Notes under the pieces: generated by a model
Seen by the model: the letters and a program-made list of their open reading frames with translations, nothing else
What the model was told of the DNA's origin: nothing
The model's database searches: none
Position numbers and translations under genes: made by a program
In this document: in pieces, positions 1 through 8,547 of the stretch
Layout: every line of letters starts with the position of its first letter
How positions within the stretch are numbered: the first letter of the stretch is position 1
Origin: JAGVPT01 sp963827085
GTDB taxonomy: Bacteria > Bacteroidota > Ignavibacteria > UBA10030 > UBA8401
NCBI GenBank assembly: GCA_963827085.1
Contig: CAWGZY010000005.1
Coordinates: forward strand, 62,001-126,000
Length of the DNA stretch: 64,000 bases
Reading direction: 5' to 3'

Positions 1-828
1 ATCCCAAGTCAGCGAATGGTTCCCAACTGACTGTATGCTGTGAATGAGTTTTGAAATACTCTGACCAAGGGAAGAGAATATTTCCAATTCCACGTATTCG
101 GTCGCTGGCAATGAATAAGTGATCTTTGTTGACGGGTTAAAAGGATTCGGGTAGTTTTGGGAAAGAAAATAATCAGGAATTGTTGCGACGTTATCTTTAC
201 TGCTTGTAACTGTTGAACGTAGAATAACTTCTGTTTTTAGATAGTTCCATGACCTGTTCCCAACAATACGAAATAAATAATACATCCTTGTGATTCCAAT
301 CCCCATTTTGAAGGTGTTATCTAGGGGAGTTCCGTAACGGTCATTGATAAAGTAGTCTATGCTGTCTGACCCTTGGTTGGAATAGCGATCCTCAGCACCA
401 TCTAATTTCAAGATACTCATGTTGGCAAATAGTTTGTGATTGCCACTATTTGACTCGAAGAGTGAATCATCTTGCGTTTGACTCCAGGAAGAAAAAGTCG
501 TATCGGGCACATTCGAGCTGTTCAAATGCCATTCTATCGTGTTAATGTGAATAATTTCGCGTACGGTCCATAAAGTAGTGGTGTCTTGGTAAGTTGTTGA
601 GTCAAGAATCTGATAAACTACTGAACCACTATCTTGAGTTACGTCGTACGCCGGGTCGCATGGTGGCCCTCCTGGTGTACATCCGACATAGAACGAAGAT
701 AATCTGTAGTAGGCATATGTTTGTTGTCTTCCTATTTGCAAAGGGAAGTAATCATTTATTTGACTATAGCTGTAAGAAAGGCAACCAATTATTCCCATCG
801 CGATTTGAAACTGAATTTTAGCTATCAT
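1..828 (-). CDS. Secreted protein with type IX sorting domain (partial)
   Basis: The minus-strand frame is open from an ATG at 828 to the window edge, at least 276 residues, so the C-terminus is missing. The N-terminus (MIAKIQFQIAMGIIGCLSYS) is a short hydrophobic export signal. The middle is not recognised. About residues 220-276 hold QNYPNPFNPSTKITYSLP followed by VELEIFSSLGQ, the start of a type A C-terminal sorting domain of the type IX secretion system. The product is therefore probably exported and surface-attached or released. It is the cassette gene just downstream of the family A promoter cassette at 1029-1240. Confidence 0.85.
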   Translation of the reverse strand, partial: MIAKIQFQIAMGIIGCLSYSYSQINDYFPLQIGRQQTYAYYRLSSFYVGCTPGGPPCDPAYDVTQDSGSVVYQILDSTTYQDTTTLWTVREIIHINTIEWHLNSSNVPDTTFSSWSQTQDDSLFESNSGNHKLFANMSILKLDGAEDRYSNQGSDSIDYFINDRYGTPLDNTFKMGIGITRMYYLFRIVGNRSWNYLKTEVILRSTVTSSKDNVATIPDYFLSQNYPNPFNPSTKITYSLPATEYVELEIFSSLGQSISKLIHSIQSVGNHSLTWD

Positions 829-876
829 GTTCTCACCGCTATTTTACATTTACCATATTGAATTCGTTTTCCGCCA

Positions 877-1028
877 GCCTAACGAACCGGAGCTAAGCTG
901 CGGCAACGAAGTGCCGCAGCGACGGTAGCCAGTCCGCGCGTGGCGAGTCACGTCCGATAGTAACTGGTTGTTTCGCGCGTGTTAAATCACTGACGGCTGG
1001 TTCCGTCAGCTTGAGCGACTGGTTAGGC
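877..1028 (-). repeat. attC, module I
   Basis: Heptamers GCCTAAC and GTTAGGC. Recombination site of the gene-less cassette at 1029-1240. The inner loop reads caacgaagtgccgc rather than the usual ggcgaagcgccgc. Confidence 0.95.
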
Positions 1029-1240
1029 GGCGAAGCGTGTCGGTTAAACCGCAGACCAGTTCGTATCAAGAATGTTTCGTATTTGATACTGTTTATAAAC
1101 ATAGCTCCCAACTATGATTGCTCGGTAAGCTCTTCCTACCAGATAATATCGTTTTATTGCAGTTATTGCAATTAGAAAATCAAGCTGCTTATAGATTCAT
1201 TCTTTTACCACTTCTTCTTTTTTTCAAACTTGTTTTCGCC
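1029..1240 (-). repeat. Family A promoter cassette, copy 1
   Basis: Gene-less cassette. Minus-strand promoter: -35 TTGCAA at 1166-1171, 17 bp, -10 TATTAT at 1143-1148. Leader palindrome near 1099-1115. The part before the promoter is shorter and more diverged than in other copies. Confidence 0.8.
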
Positions 1241-1392
1241 GCCTAACGGACCGGAGCTAAGCTGCGGCGGCGAAGCGCCGCAGCGACGGTAGCCAGTCCG
1301 CGCGTGGCGAGTCATGTCCGATAGTAGCTGGCTGTTTCGCGCGTGTTAAATCATCGCCGGCTGGTTCCGTCAGCTTGAGCGACTGGTTAGGC
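1241..1392 (-). repeat. attC, module I
   Basis: Heptamers GCCTAAC and GTTAGGC. Site of the cassette with the 120-residue membrane protein at 1399-1761. Confidence 0.95.
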
Positions 1393-1398
1393 CGCCAA

Positions 1399-1761
1399 CT
1401 ACTTTGTTTGTATTTCGGTTCGATGCTTCCAATTGACAAAGAATAGAACGCTTATGATTGCCATTGGTCCGGCTATTGCGAAATATACAAACAAAGGAAA
1501 TCTGCCCCAAACAAAGACGACATATAAGACGGCAAGGATAAGAAACACCACACCACCAATCCATTCCCATCGCCAAGCAATAATTAAGAAAAGAATAATG
1601 ATGGCCGTTGGAATGAGATGAATTGCGAATGCGAGTAAGGTTCTCCAGAAATCATATCCTTCGCTGAATACGTCGAGGGCAAAAATGGAGATAAAAATTG
1701 CGAACAGAATGCTTAAAACTCGTGGAGACCAAAAGAGAATTTGTTTCGATGGCTTGTTCAT
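1399..1761 (-). CDS. Small four-helix membrane protein (DUF7670-like)
   Basis: The 120-residue protein has about four transmembrane segments, roughly residues 13-30, 40-65, 70-85 and 92-110. The opening (KQILFWSPRVLSILFAIFIS, then ALDVF, then WRTLLAFAIHLIPT and WRWEWIGG) resembles a widespread family of uncharacterised integral membrane proteins. From memory I place it near DUF7670, without a search. A GAGGAG Shine-Dalgarno lies upstream of the ATG. The gene fills its cassette and ends six bases from the attC core. Function unknown. Confidence 0.8.
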   Translation of the reverse strand: MNKPSKQILFWSPRVLSILFAIFISIFALDVFSEGYDFWRTLLAFAIHLIPTAIIILFLIIAWRWEWIGGVVFLILAVLYVVFVWGRFPLFVYFAIAGPMAIISVLFFVNWKHRTEIQTK

Positions 1762-1789
1762 GAGAATTTGCTCCTCTGTTGCTTTGGCG

Positions 1790-1941
1790 GCCTAACGGAC
1801 CGGAGCTAAGCTGCGGCGGCGAAGCGCCGCAGCGACGGTAGCCAGTCCGCGCGTGGCGAGTCATGTCCAATAGTAGCTGGCTGTTTCGCGCGTCTTAAAT
1901 CACCAACGGCTGGTTCCGTCAGCTTGAGCGACTGGTTAGGC
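1790..1941 (-). repeat. attC, module I
   Basis: Heptamers GCCTAAC and GTTAGGC. Site of the family B cassette at 1942-2166. Confidence 0.95.
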
Positions 1942-2166
1942 GGCGATACGTGTATGTTGATAAGAATACCCTTTCGTATAACTAACTGCCTTACATTAGA
2001 AACAATTTCTAAAACTCACAATACCTAAATCTTGGTATTTGATAAACTATCGAATTTTGGTGATTGTTCAGTGGAAAGGGTAGAAGTTAGTAGGTAGTAT
2101 GACTGCTTGTAGACCAATTCTTTTTACCCCTAATATTTTTTTTCTTTATAACAACTGTGTATCGCC
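1942..2166 (-). repeat. Family B cassette, subtype B2
   Basis: Gene-less. Carries the B2 form of the palindrome (AATACC ... GGTATT) and the shared motif CTACAAGCAGTC on the minus strand. End repeat GTTAGGCGGCGATAC is matched over 15 bp. Confidence 0.75.
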
Positions 2167-2316
2167 GCCTAACGGACCGGAGCTAAGCTGCGGCGACGTG
2201 CAGCCAAATCAATGGTAGACTATACGCGCGGCAAACATCGCCATTTCCTTAAAAATTTTTTAGCGCGCGGCGAAAAGCTGACGGCTGGTTCCGTCAGCTT
2301 GAGCGACTGGTTAGGC
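2167..2316 (-). repeat. attC, module II
   Basis: Heptamers GCCTAAC and GTTAGGC. Normal arms, but a different centre (gtgcagccaaatcaatgg, then an AT-rich run before gcgcgcggcg). Site of the zinc-finger protein cassette. Confidence 0.95.
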
Positions 2317-2331
2317 GGGCGACGTTAGTCT

Positions 2332-2985
2332 TTAGGGATTCTCTTCAAGCCATTTTTTTTCTATTACTGGGCTAGGCAACCTTAAATCCAGGTTATCATA
2401 ATCACAAAAGCATCGACCGCAATTATTGCATAAGAAATGTATGCATTTTGCCTTTGGACATTTTTTATTCCCTAACCAGAGAACGCTAATTTGATACTTT
2501 AAGAAATGTTTTCCTTTTGCTTCTGTTTTTACAGACTTGATTGGTGATTGACAATACCAACAATGACTTTCATAAATTATGGTTTCGGACAAAATCGTGC
2601 TTTCCGCCTTGGCAATTACCTTGCTCCAATTTGTTTTGACCCATCTTGGAAGGAATGACTTTATCTTAACAAATAGCCTATAGAAAAAATATTGTATTTG
2701 TCTCTCTGGCTCAACTCTAAATTGCAATCCACAAGTAAAACAAGATAAAATTGTAATGCCTTCGCGCACACTAATGCTGTTTGCACATCTTGGACAAATT
2801 ACGTTTTTGTAGTCATTAAATGAATGAGACGTAATGTTTTTCATCATATCATTGTCGACCATAGACATTGGTCCAATGGCCGTGTAACCCTTGCTTTCGA
2901 GAAACTCTATAATCGCAACACTTGAGATGTTCATATCGTTTGCCACATTAAATATTCTCACTTTCTTGTCCGTTGTTTCCGTCAT
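2332..2985 (-). CDS. IF2N-like helical domain plus zinc-ribbon protein
   Basis: 217 residues. Residues 8-48 (KKVRIFNVANDMNISSVAII, then FLESKGY) look like the small helical IF2_N domain found at the start of translation initiation factor 2, here detached from any GTPase. It is followed by CPRC...CFTC at about 64-86, a CWYC pair near 143 and a C-rich stretch (CIHFLCNNCGRCFC) near 185, consistent with two or three zinc ribbons. No catalytic motif is seen, so a nucleic-acid or protein-binding role is only a guess. CAGGAA lies upstream of the ATG. Sole gene of its cassette. Confidence 0.8.
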   Translation of the reverse strand: MTETTDKKVRIFNVANDMNISSVAIIEFLESKGYTAIGPMSMVDNDMMKNITSHSFNDYKNVICPRCANSISVREGITILSCFTCGLQFRVEPERQIQYFFYRLFVKIKSFLPRWVKTNWSKVIAKAESTILSETIIYESHCWYCQSPIKSVKTEAKGKHFLKYQISVLWLGNKKCPKAKCIHFLCNNCGRCFCDYDNLDLRLPSPVIEKKWLEENP

Positions 2986-3026
2986 TCAAATTCCTGCAAT
3001 AAACATGATAATTAGATGTTGCGCCC

Positions 3027-3178
3027 GCCTAACGGACCGGAGCTAAGCTGCGGCGGCGAAGCGCCGCAGCGACGGTAGCCAGTCCGCGCGTGGTAATCCA
3101 TGTCCGATAGTAGCTGTTTGTTTCGCGCGTGTTAAATCATCGACGGCTGGTTCCGTCAGCTTGAGCGACTGGTTAGGC
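3027..3178 (-). repeat. attC, module I
   Basis: Heptamers GCCTAAC and GTTAGGC. Site of the family B cassette at 3179-3401. Confidence 0.95.
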
Positions 3179-3401
3179 GGCGAAAAGTGTAATTTGATAA
3201 GAACACGTTTTCGTACTGACTCTATTATATTAGAAGCTATCTCCAAGGATGCAATACCAAGTTTTTAGTATTTGATAAAGTGACCGTATTTAGTAAGTGC
3301 GTTGTCTGAAAGAAGAGCCGTTTGTAGAAAAACCAGATGACTGCTTGTAGACCAATTCTTTTAACTCTTCCTTTTTTCTTTTGTTACAAATTGCTTTCGC
3401 C
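3179..3401 (-). repeat. Family B cassette, subtype B1
   Basis: Gene-less. Minus strand has TATAAT at 3224-3229 with TTGCAT at 3249-3254 (19 bp apart, long for a sigma-70 promoter). The usual palindrome is weaker here (AAATACTAAAAACTTGGTATT). Confidence 0.75.
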
Positions 3402-3554
3402 GCCTAACGAACCGGAGCTAAGCTGCGGCGGCGAAGCGCCGCAGCGACGGTAGCCAGTCCGCGCGAGCCAAGTCATGTCCAACAAGTAACTGGTTGTTTC
3501 GCGCGTGTTAAATCATCGACGGCTGGTTCCGTCAGCTTGAGCGACTGGTTAGGC
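3402..3554 (-). repeat. attC, module I
   Basis: Heptamers GCCTAAC and GTTAGGC. The left arm reads GAACCGG instead of GGACCGG. Site of the LprI-like cassette. Confidence 0.95.
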
Positions 3555-3582
3555 CGCAGCATTGTCGTAGCTGCGGATATAA

Positions 3583-4011
3583 TTACCACGCATGGTAGTA
3601 AACTAGTAAATCCTCTATCTCTAGAATACGTTCGCGAGTTAATTGGGTTCCTTCAATGGATACTACTTGTGAGAGTTCTGATCCACCCGCGAAAAGCTTT
3701 TCGCGAATATTATATGCTGAATTACGATATTCGAGCCATTCTTTTTGAGAACTGATGATGAGTTTTTCAATGTTTTCCTCTCGTGCGCGATCTTCTCCCT
3801 GTAGACTAGCTTTGTAAGCTCGAATCTTGCTCAGCAACCGCTGGTATGCGTTATCTAGATCTTTATCTGCTTTTTCGAATTCTTTGCGAGCGCAAATTCT
3901 TCCTTCCGTATCATTTTGTGTGCTGTCGCATGGAAGTTTATATCGAGTTTGTGAAAGAGTGCAATAAGAAATCATAAAGAGTAACAATAGCGAGTAACGA
4001 TATTGGTTCAT
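3583..4011 (-). CDS. LprI/DUF1311-like secreted protein
   Basis: 142 residues with an N-terminal signal peptide (MNQYRYSLLLLFMISYCTLS). The mature part has the features of the lysozyme-inhibitor LprI N-terminal domain (DUF1311): an early Cys pair (CDSTQNDTEGRIC), then a helical LDNAYQRLLSKI and later QKEWLEYRNS. Related proteins act in the periplasm or at the envelope, some as lysozyme inhibitors; that role is not shown here. AAGGG lies upstream of the ATG. It fills its cassette alone. Confidence 0.85.
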   Translation of the reverse strand: MNQYRYSLLLLFMISYCTLSQTRYKLPCDSTQNDTEGRICARKEFEKADKDLDNAYQRLLSKIRAYKASLQGEDRAREENIEKLIISSQKEWLEYRNSAYNIREKLFAGGSELSQVVSIEGTQLTRERILEIEDLLVYYHAW

Positions 4012-4109
4012 TTGCTTACCCTTGGAATTGATGATATCATTTGGAGCTCATCAGTGATAAAAGCAGCTGTCTCGTTGTGCATAATTCTGTGTTACCAAAA
4101 TGCGCTGCG

Positions 4110-4261
4110 GCCTAACGGACCGGAGCTAAGCTGCGGCGGCGAAGCGCCGCAGCGACGGTAGCCAGTCCGCGCGTGGCGAGTCATGTCCAATAGTAGCTGG
4201 TTGTTTCGCGCGTGTTAAATCATCGACGGCTGGTTCCGTCAGCTTGAGCGACTGGTTAGGC
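4110..4261 (-). repeat. attC, module I
   Basis: Heptamers GCCTAAC and GTTAGGC. The stop codon of the gene at 4256 lies inside the right heptamer. Confidence 0.95.
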
Positions 4262-4903
4262 GGCAACATGCTTTGCTTCTGAAATCGTTTTGCTTAATGA
4301 ATAGAGAACAAAGAAAAATGGCAATAGAATAACGATAACAAAAAGAAGAGCCAACAAGTCTTCAGCCAGACTCATGTTTGATTTGTTTGCAGCATTATAA
4401 TAGAGGCTAAATTCCGTTGTCTTGCCTATCAAATAACTAACGTAAAGCGAAAAGATATAAAGTGTTGGAATTCCATATACCAGCAATGTTAGTTTTATCG
4501 CCAGCTTCCATTTTTTGACTGATTCACTGAGCAGACGGACGTCAGAATATTCTTTCATCATAAAACAGAAAAGAAACAACGAAGTTGGCAGTGTGAAAGA
4601 AGTGATGACTTCAATGTGCTTTTGAATCGTTTTGAGATAATCGACTAGTTCAAAATGAGACAAGATGCTTGACATGAACGCAATGCACCAAACGATTATA
4701 ATTGAGAGAAGGAGACTGTAAAATCTCGTAGAGACATTGAAGTCGATAAGGAAGAGCATGCCCGCCACAATTAATGCTGTTGCAAAAGAAAATTGATAAA
4801 TGATGCCTGTAGGAGTTGTTAAGATCAAAATGATGATAAGTGAGCCAATCATAATGAAACGAAATGTCCACTTGAGCGAATTAGATTCCATGGTACCTTT
4901 CAT
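4256..4903 (-). CDS. Multi-pass membrane protein, unknown
   Basis: 215 residues with about six hydrophobic segments (near residues 12-30, 35-52, 60-80, 95-115, 133-158 and 180-203). No recognisable family. The stop TAA is the TAA of the attC core. The ATG at 4903 lies only a few bases from the upstream core and lacks a Shine-Dalgarno. An ATG at 4891, preceded by AAAGG, is an equally good start and would remove four residues. Confidence 0.75.
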   Translation of the reverse strand: MKGTMESNSLKWTFRFIMIGSLIIILILTTPTGIIYQFSFATALIVAGMLFLIDFNVSTRFYSLLLSIIIVWCIAFMSSILSHFELVDYLKTIQKHIEVITSFTLPTSLFLFCFMMKEYSDVRLLSESVKKWKLAIKLTLLVYGIPTLYIFSLYVSYLIGKTTEFSLYYNAANKSNMSLAEDLLALLFVIVILLPFFFVLYSLSKTISEAKHVAA

Positions 4904-4911
4904 GTTGTGCC

Positions 4912-5063
4912 GCCTAACGGACCGGAGCTAAGCTGCGGCGGCGCAGCGCCGCAGCGACGGTAGCCAGTCCGCGCGTGGCGAGTCATGTCCGATAGTAGCT
5001 GGTCGTTTCGCGCGTGTTAAATCATCGACGGCTGGTTCCGTCAGCTTGAGCGACTGGTTAGGG
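4912..5063 (-). repeat. attC, module I
   Basis: Heptamers GCCTAAC and GTTAGGG. The two cores do not pair with each other, but GTTAGGGCGCAC pairs with GTGCGCCCTAAC of the next site, marking the ends of one cassette. Confidence 0.95.
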
Positions 5064-5756
5064 CGCACCTTTGATTGGTTTTAGACGTAGAGTTTTGAAT
5101 TCCAGAAAATATTGCCTTGGCACGAAATGTTTGCTTTGATCGATGGTTGCACAGTTATCTAGCGAAGTTATTATTACCAATCCAGAATCAGTTTTTGCAT
5201 GGACACGATATCCGTTGGGACTACTAGGGGAGATGATTTCGCAAGACTTGCCGGACCTGCCATTGAAGAAGCCAATTCCATTGTGGCAATCATTTTCATT
5301 ATTTCCAATTGCTTCAATGGAATTGATCCATTTGAAATCAGTAAGTTGAAACCGAGAAATCTTCCAGCTGTAGCGACCTGTCAAATTAACTGCCGTATAG
5401 CGGTGAGGGACTGGATAACTAGCCCAATCCTCTTCGGGCAGAATTGCGATATCATCTTTTGGACTCCAATCAATATTTTTAAAGATGTCCTTTATCTGAG
5501 ATGGTTTTCTTTTGTTGTATACATCCACAAACTTTGCATGAAATTGTCGAGAGGTAGCACCTTCAAGGAAGCATATTGTGTAAATAATATGATTGAATTC
5601 ATCAATATTGTCATGCCTTTTATAGGTCACATTTTTGATTCGTTTGAAGGTAATAGAATACCGTTGAGTTGGAGACGAAAATGTCGTATCAGTCGATGGG
5701 AGGTCGGCTGCAATTGAGGTCGAAAAGAGCGTGAGTATGATTACAATGGTTTTCAT
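5058..5756 (-). CDS. Secreted protein, unknown family
   Basis: 232 residues with a clear signal peptide (MKTIVIILTLFSTSIAADLP). The rest is soluble, with several Cys (CFLEG, NDCHNG, KSCEI, DNCAT) that could form disulfides in the periplasm. I do not recognise the family. The stop TAG falls in the attC core (GCGCCCTAAC). No Shine-Dalgarno is visible before the ATG. Single-gene cassette. Confidence 0.75.
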   Translation of the reverse strand: MKTIVIILTLFSTSIAADLPSTDTTFSSPTQRYSITFKRIKNVTYKRHDNIDEFNHIIYTICFLEGATSRQFHAKFVDVYNKRKPSQIKDIFKNIDWSPKDDIAILPEEDWASYPVPHRYTAVNLTGRYSWKISRFQLTDFKWINSIEAIGNNENDCHNGIGFFNGRSGKSCEIISPSSPNGYRVHAKTDSGLVIITSLDNCATIDQSKHFVPRQYFLEFKTLRLKPIKGAP

Positions 5757-5772
5757 ATTGTGATGACGTGCG

Positions 5773-5923
5773 CCCTAACGGACCGCGGCTAAGCTGCGGC
5801 GACGTGCAGCCAAATCAATGGTAGGCTATACGCGCGGCAGACATCGCCAATTCCCTAAAATTTTTTTTCTCGCGCGGCGACAAGCTGACGGCTGGTTACG
5901 TCAGCTTGAGCCGCTGGTTAGGC
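5773..5923 (-). repeat. attC, module II with compensated arms
   Basis: Heptamers CCCTAAC and GTTAGGC. The left arm has GCGGC and the right arm GCCGC in place of GGAGC and GCGAC, so the usually unpaired spacer could pair here. The arm also reads ggttacgtcagc. Confidence 0.95.
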
Positions 5924-5944
5924 AGCCACAAAATATTTTTAAAC

Positions 5945-6562
5945 CTATAATAAAATGGAAAAACCAAATAGCATACCAACGTATGCATATCTGTAGCCGA
6001 CGGTGCGAGTTAAAGGGACGGCGGTGTTATTGATAAAATACAGGCCTATTGGAACTTCATCATCAAAGGTTTCTCTGCGATAATTCAATTCAATGTTTAA
6101 GGCTACATGCTCAATAAGCAATATTTTTGTTCCCCCGCTCGCATTGATTAAGTGGACATTTGATACTGTGTTTATACGAATGGGCACAAATCCAACCACT
6201 GGGGAAGAAAGAGAATTACTTATACCATATCCACCGCGGATAAATAGCGCGATCGCCGAAGTTGAAATGCGATGTGTATATGAAAGATTTAAGAGCGCTG
6301 ATTGAGAAGGAAATGTATTTTCTGTTGCGAGCAAGCCTAGTTGCGGTTCTATCGAGAATCCATCAAGAAGATAATAACCAACATTCGTATTAAGCATGAC
6401 ATAGCCGATAGATTGTGAACCATATAAATTAGCAGGAAGGTTGTCTTCTAGATAGCCGGCGGTGCCGTTGAATGTAATTTCGACTTTGCCCTGTTCAAAT
6501 TGCGCAAGTGTTGTTGCAGAGCAGATAGCGTTCAATAATAGTAATAGGAGAAACCTTTTCAT
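5945..6562 (-). CDS. Outer-membrane beta-barrel-like protein
   Basis: 205 residues. A signal peptide (MKRFLLLLLLNAICSATTLA) ends near AQFEQG. The mature part alternates hydrophobic and polar residues with frequent Gly and aromatic residues, and ends YAYVGMLFGFSILL. This suggests an eight-to-ten-strand barrel of the OmpA/PF13505-like or PF13568-like type. GGAG lies six bases before the ATG. Probable location is the outer membrane; ligand unknown. Confidence 0.75.
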   Translation of the reverse strand: MKRFLLLLLLNAICSATTLAQFEQGKVEITFNGTAGYLEDNLPANLYGSQSIGYVMLNTNVGYYLLDGFSIEPQLGLLATENTFPSQSALLNLSYTHRISTSAIALFIRGGYGISNSLSSPVVGFVPIRINTVSNVHLINASGGTKILLIEHVALNIELNYRRETFDDEVPIGLYFINNTAVPLTRTVGYRYAYVGMLFGFSILL

Positions 6563-6594
6563 AATATCTCCGAGATTGTAACTGCTCTTTGGCT

Positions 6595-6746
6595 GCCTAA
6601 CGGACCGGAGCTAAGCTGCGGCGGCGAAGCGCCGCAGCGACGGTAGCCAGTCCGCGCGTGGCGAGTCATGTCCAATAGTAGCTGGCTGTTTCGCGCGTGT
6701 TAAATCACCAACGGCTGGTTCCGTCAGCTTGAGCGACTGGTTAGCT
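6595..6746 (-). repeat. attC, module I
   Basis: Heptamers GCCTAAC and GTTAGCT. GTTAGCTGGCAACTC pairs perfectly over 15 bp with the start of the same cassette at 7205-7219. Confidence 0.95.
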
Positions 6747-6768
6747 GGCAACTCTTTGATATTGTTTT

Positions 6769-7164
6769 TCAAGGTTCTGTTGTTTTTGCACTTGGACCTC
6801 GAAAGAGCATGACGCCAAATGCAATTGTAAAAACCAAATAAAGAACAATTTCTATCCAAAAGTAATCATTACTAAAGCCGTTAAGACGCGCCTTGATACT
6901 AGCGAGGAAACCAATGAGCGAGTATGCAAAGTTGCCATAAACAATCGCACGTCCATAAATGCCGCCAAGAACTAAACCCCGCGCTGTCCAATTCATTAAT
7001 CCTAAGCCTATCAATGCTGCACTCAAAAACTGTGCGCTAACCGATGTTTCAGGGGTATTACTTAAATTAAAAAGTTTGAACAATACTTCAGGAGCAAAGA
7101 GTAGCACTACTCCGTGTGCTAAAAGCAAAGAAGCGTTTGTACTCATTACCAATTTAGTTCTCAC
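6769..7164 (-). CDS. Small membrane protein
   Basis: About 131 residues from a GTG at 7164 preceded by AAGGTGG; an ATG at 7146 is the alternative. The frame stays open upstream through the attC, so much longer calls are an artefact. Four hydrophobic segments are visible, including ASLLLAHGVVLLFAPEVLF, FLSAALIGLGLMNWTA and IVLYLVFTIAFGVMLF. The style matches small, uncharacterised inner-membrane proteins that begin MKTKL. No function can be assigned. Confidence 0.75.
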   Translation of the reverse strand: MRTKLVMSTNASLLLAHGVVLLFAPEVLFKLFNLSNTPETSVSAQFLSAALIGLGLMNWTARGLVLGGIYGRAIVYGNFAYSLIGFLASIKARLNGFSNDYFWIEIVLYLVFTIAFGVMLFRGPSAKTTEP

Positions 7165-7212
7165 AGAAGCCACCTTGAGAAAAGAATGCAAGTGAATAAG
7201 TGCTGAGTTGCC

Positions 7213-7364
7213 AGCTAACGGACCGGAGCTAAGCTGCGGCGGCGAAGCGCCGCAGCGACGGTAGCCAGTCCGCGCGTGGCGAGTCATGTCCGATAGTGGC
7301 TGGTTGTTTCGCGCGTGTTAAATGACCAACGGCTGGTTCCGTCAGCTTGAGCGACTGGTTAGGG
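7213..7364 (-). repeat. attC, module I
   Basis: Heptamers AGCTAAC and GTTAGGG. The left heptamer departs from RYYYAAC at its second base. GTTAGGGTGCAGCACA pairs over 16 bp with the next site. Confidence 0.95.
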
Positions 7365-7386
7365 TGCAGCACAGTAGATACAACAA

Positions 7387-7518
7387 TTAATGTTTGAAAT
7401 AATAATTGATAATAAACAAAATAATAGCCAGCAAAATAAATTCTAACAATTTAGAAATAGTTTTTAATGATGATACAACTTGCCGTTTAAAGTTGTCATC
7501 CTCCATAAATCCGTTCAT
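7387..7518 (-). CDS. 43-residue single-pass membrane peptide
   Basis: A short frame starting at the ATG at 7518 with AAAGGA eight bases upstream. It encodes a charged N-terminus (MNGFMEDDNFKRQVVSSLK) and a hydrophobic helix (LLEFILLAIILFIINYYF). The start overlaps the stop of the upstream 76-residue frame as ATGA, a classic translational coupling arrangement. It could be a small toxin or regulator of membrane proteins, but nothing beyond length and topology supports that. Confidence 0.6.
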   Translation of the reverse strand: MNGFMEDDNFKRQVVSSLKTISKLLEFILLAIILFIINYYFKH

Positions 7519-7745
7519 TTGAAAATCCTTTCTGCAAGGGTAACAGCACGTTCTTTAATAATTGGTACCAATATAAAATGAGGGAGGCGCGGTTTCTTAA
7601 TCGAGAGAGCCACTCTTGATAAGTCACTATTGAACCGCGATTCTCTCTTTAATGGCATTGGCTTGCTAATAGTGTGCAATGTATTGGCTAATACATTTGA
7701 GGTTTTAGGCTCGACACACGACCCAAAACTGAGTTTTGGATTCAT
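7515..7745 (-). CDS. Hypothetical 76-residue basic protein
   Basis: 76 residues, rich in Lys, Arg and Pro (KPMPLKRESRFNSDLSR, IKKPRLPHF), with no signal or membrane segment. There is no Shine-Dalgarno before the ATG. The stop TGA overlaps the start of the membrane peptide at 7518, which argues that both frames are used. The same DNA also has an 89-codon plus-strand frame. Two inverted repeats (AATGTATT near 7677 and CCAAAACT near 7724) lie inside. Status uncertain. Confidence 0.4.
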   Translation of the reverse strand: MNPKLSFGSCVEPKTSNVLANTLHTISKPMPLKRESRFNSDLSRVALSIKKPRLPHFILVPIIKERAVTLAERIFK

Positions 7746-7893
7746 TTGCTGGCTAACAACTTCATTAAAGACGCGCCCCGCTCAAAATGGCTTTGAACAT
7801 ATCATCTGCCTTTCTGAGGAATTAGCCCTCTTTATTTTATCAAAGAACAATGTATTGTTTAAAGTTTTTTTGCTGTCTGCTGTTTGTGCTGCA

Positions 7894-8045
7894 CCCTAAC
7901 GGACCGGAGCTAAGCTGCGGCGGCGAAGCGCCGCAGCGACGGTAGCCAGTCCGCGCGTGGCGAGTCATGTCCAATAGTAACTGGTTGTTTCGCGCGTGTT
8001 AAATCATCGACGGCTGGTTCCGTCAGCTTGAGCGACTGGTTAGGT
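7894..8045 (-). repeat. attC, module I
   Basis: Heptamers CCCTAAC and GTTAGGT. Site of family A copy 2. Confidence 0.95.
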
Positions 8046-8298
8046 GGCAAAGTCAGTTGGTTAAGCTGGACAAAGTTTCGTGCCAAGACTGTTTCGTTTT
8101 TGATTTTGCTTATAAACATAGCTCCCAACTATGATTGCCAGGAAAGCTCTCCGTACCAGATAATATCGTTTTATTGCAGTTATTGCAATTAGAAAATCTG
8201 ACTGCTTGTAGACTCATCCTTTTTGGAGCTTAAATCAAGAAACGAAAATCAAAATACTGAAACTATTTCTTTCTACGCCGATTCAAGTTTTCTTTGCC
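8046..8298 (-). repeat. Family A promoter cassette, copy 2
   Basis: -35 TTGCAA at 8183-8188, 17 bp, -10 TATTAT at 8160-8165 on the minus strand. Would drive the small genes at 7387-7745. Confidence 0.8.
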
Positions 8299-8450
8299 AC
8301 CTAACGGACCGGAGCTAAGCTGCGGCGATGTGCAGCCAGTTCCATGTAGACTATACGCGCGGCAGACATCGCCATTTCCCTAAAAAATTTTTCTGGCGCG
8401 CGGCGAAATCGTCGACGGCTGGTTCCGTCAGCTTGAGCGACTGGTTAGGC
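8299..8450 (-). repeat. attC, module II
   Basis: Heptamers ACCTAAC and GTTAGGC. Site of the cassette with the gene at 8548-8787. Confidence 0.95.
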
Positions 8451-8547
8451 AGCCACGACGTTTTTAAGTAGTATTTTTCCTGGTCTCTACAATTCTGTAA
8501 ATTCGTACGTGACAATAGAAACCCTCAGTTATTACCTGCATCATTCA

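Noticed and set aside
5199..5717. 172-codon plus-strand frame opposite the secreted protein at 5058-5756
   Set aside because: It is antisense to a gene with a clear signal peptide and a stop at the core, has no Shine-Dalgarno and reads as low-quality protein. Similar antisense frames at 35072, 42090, 47969 and 54157 were dropped for the same reason.
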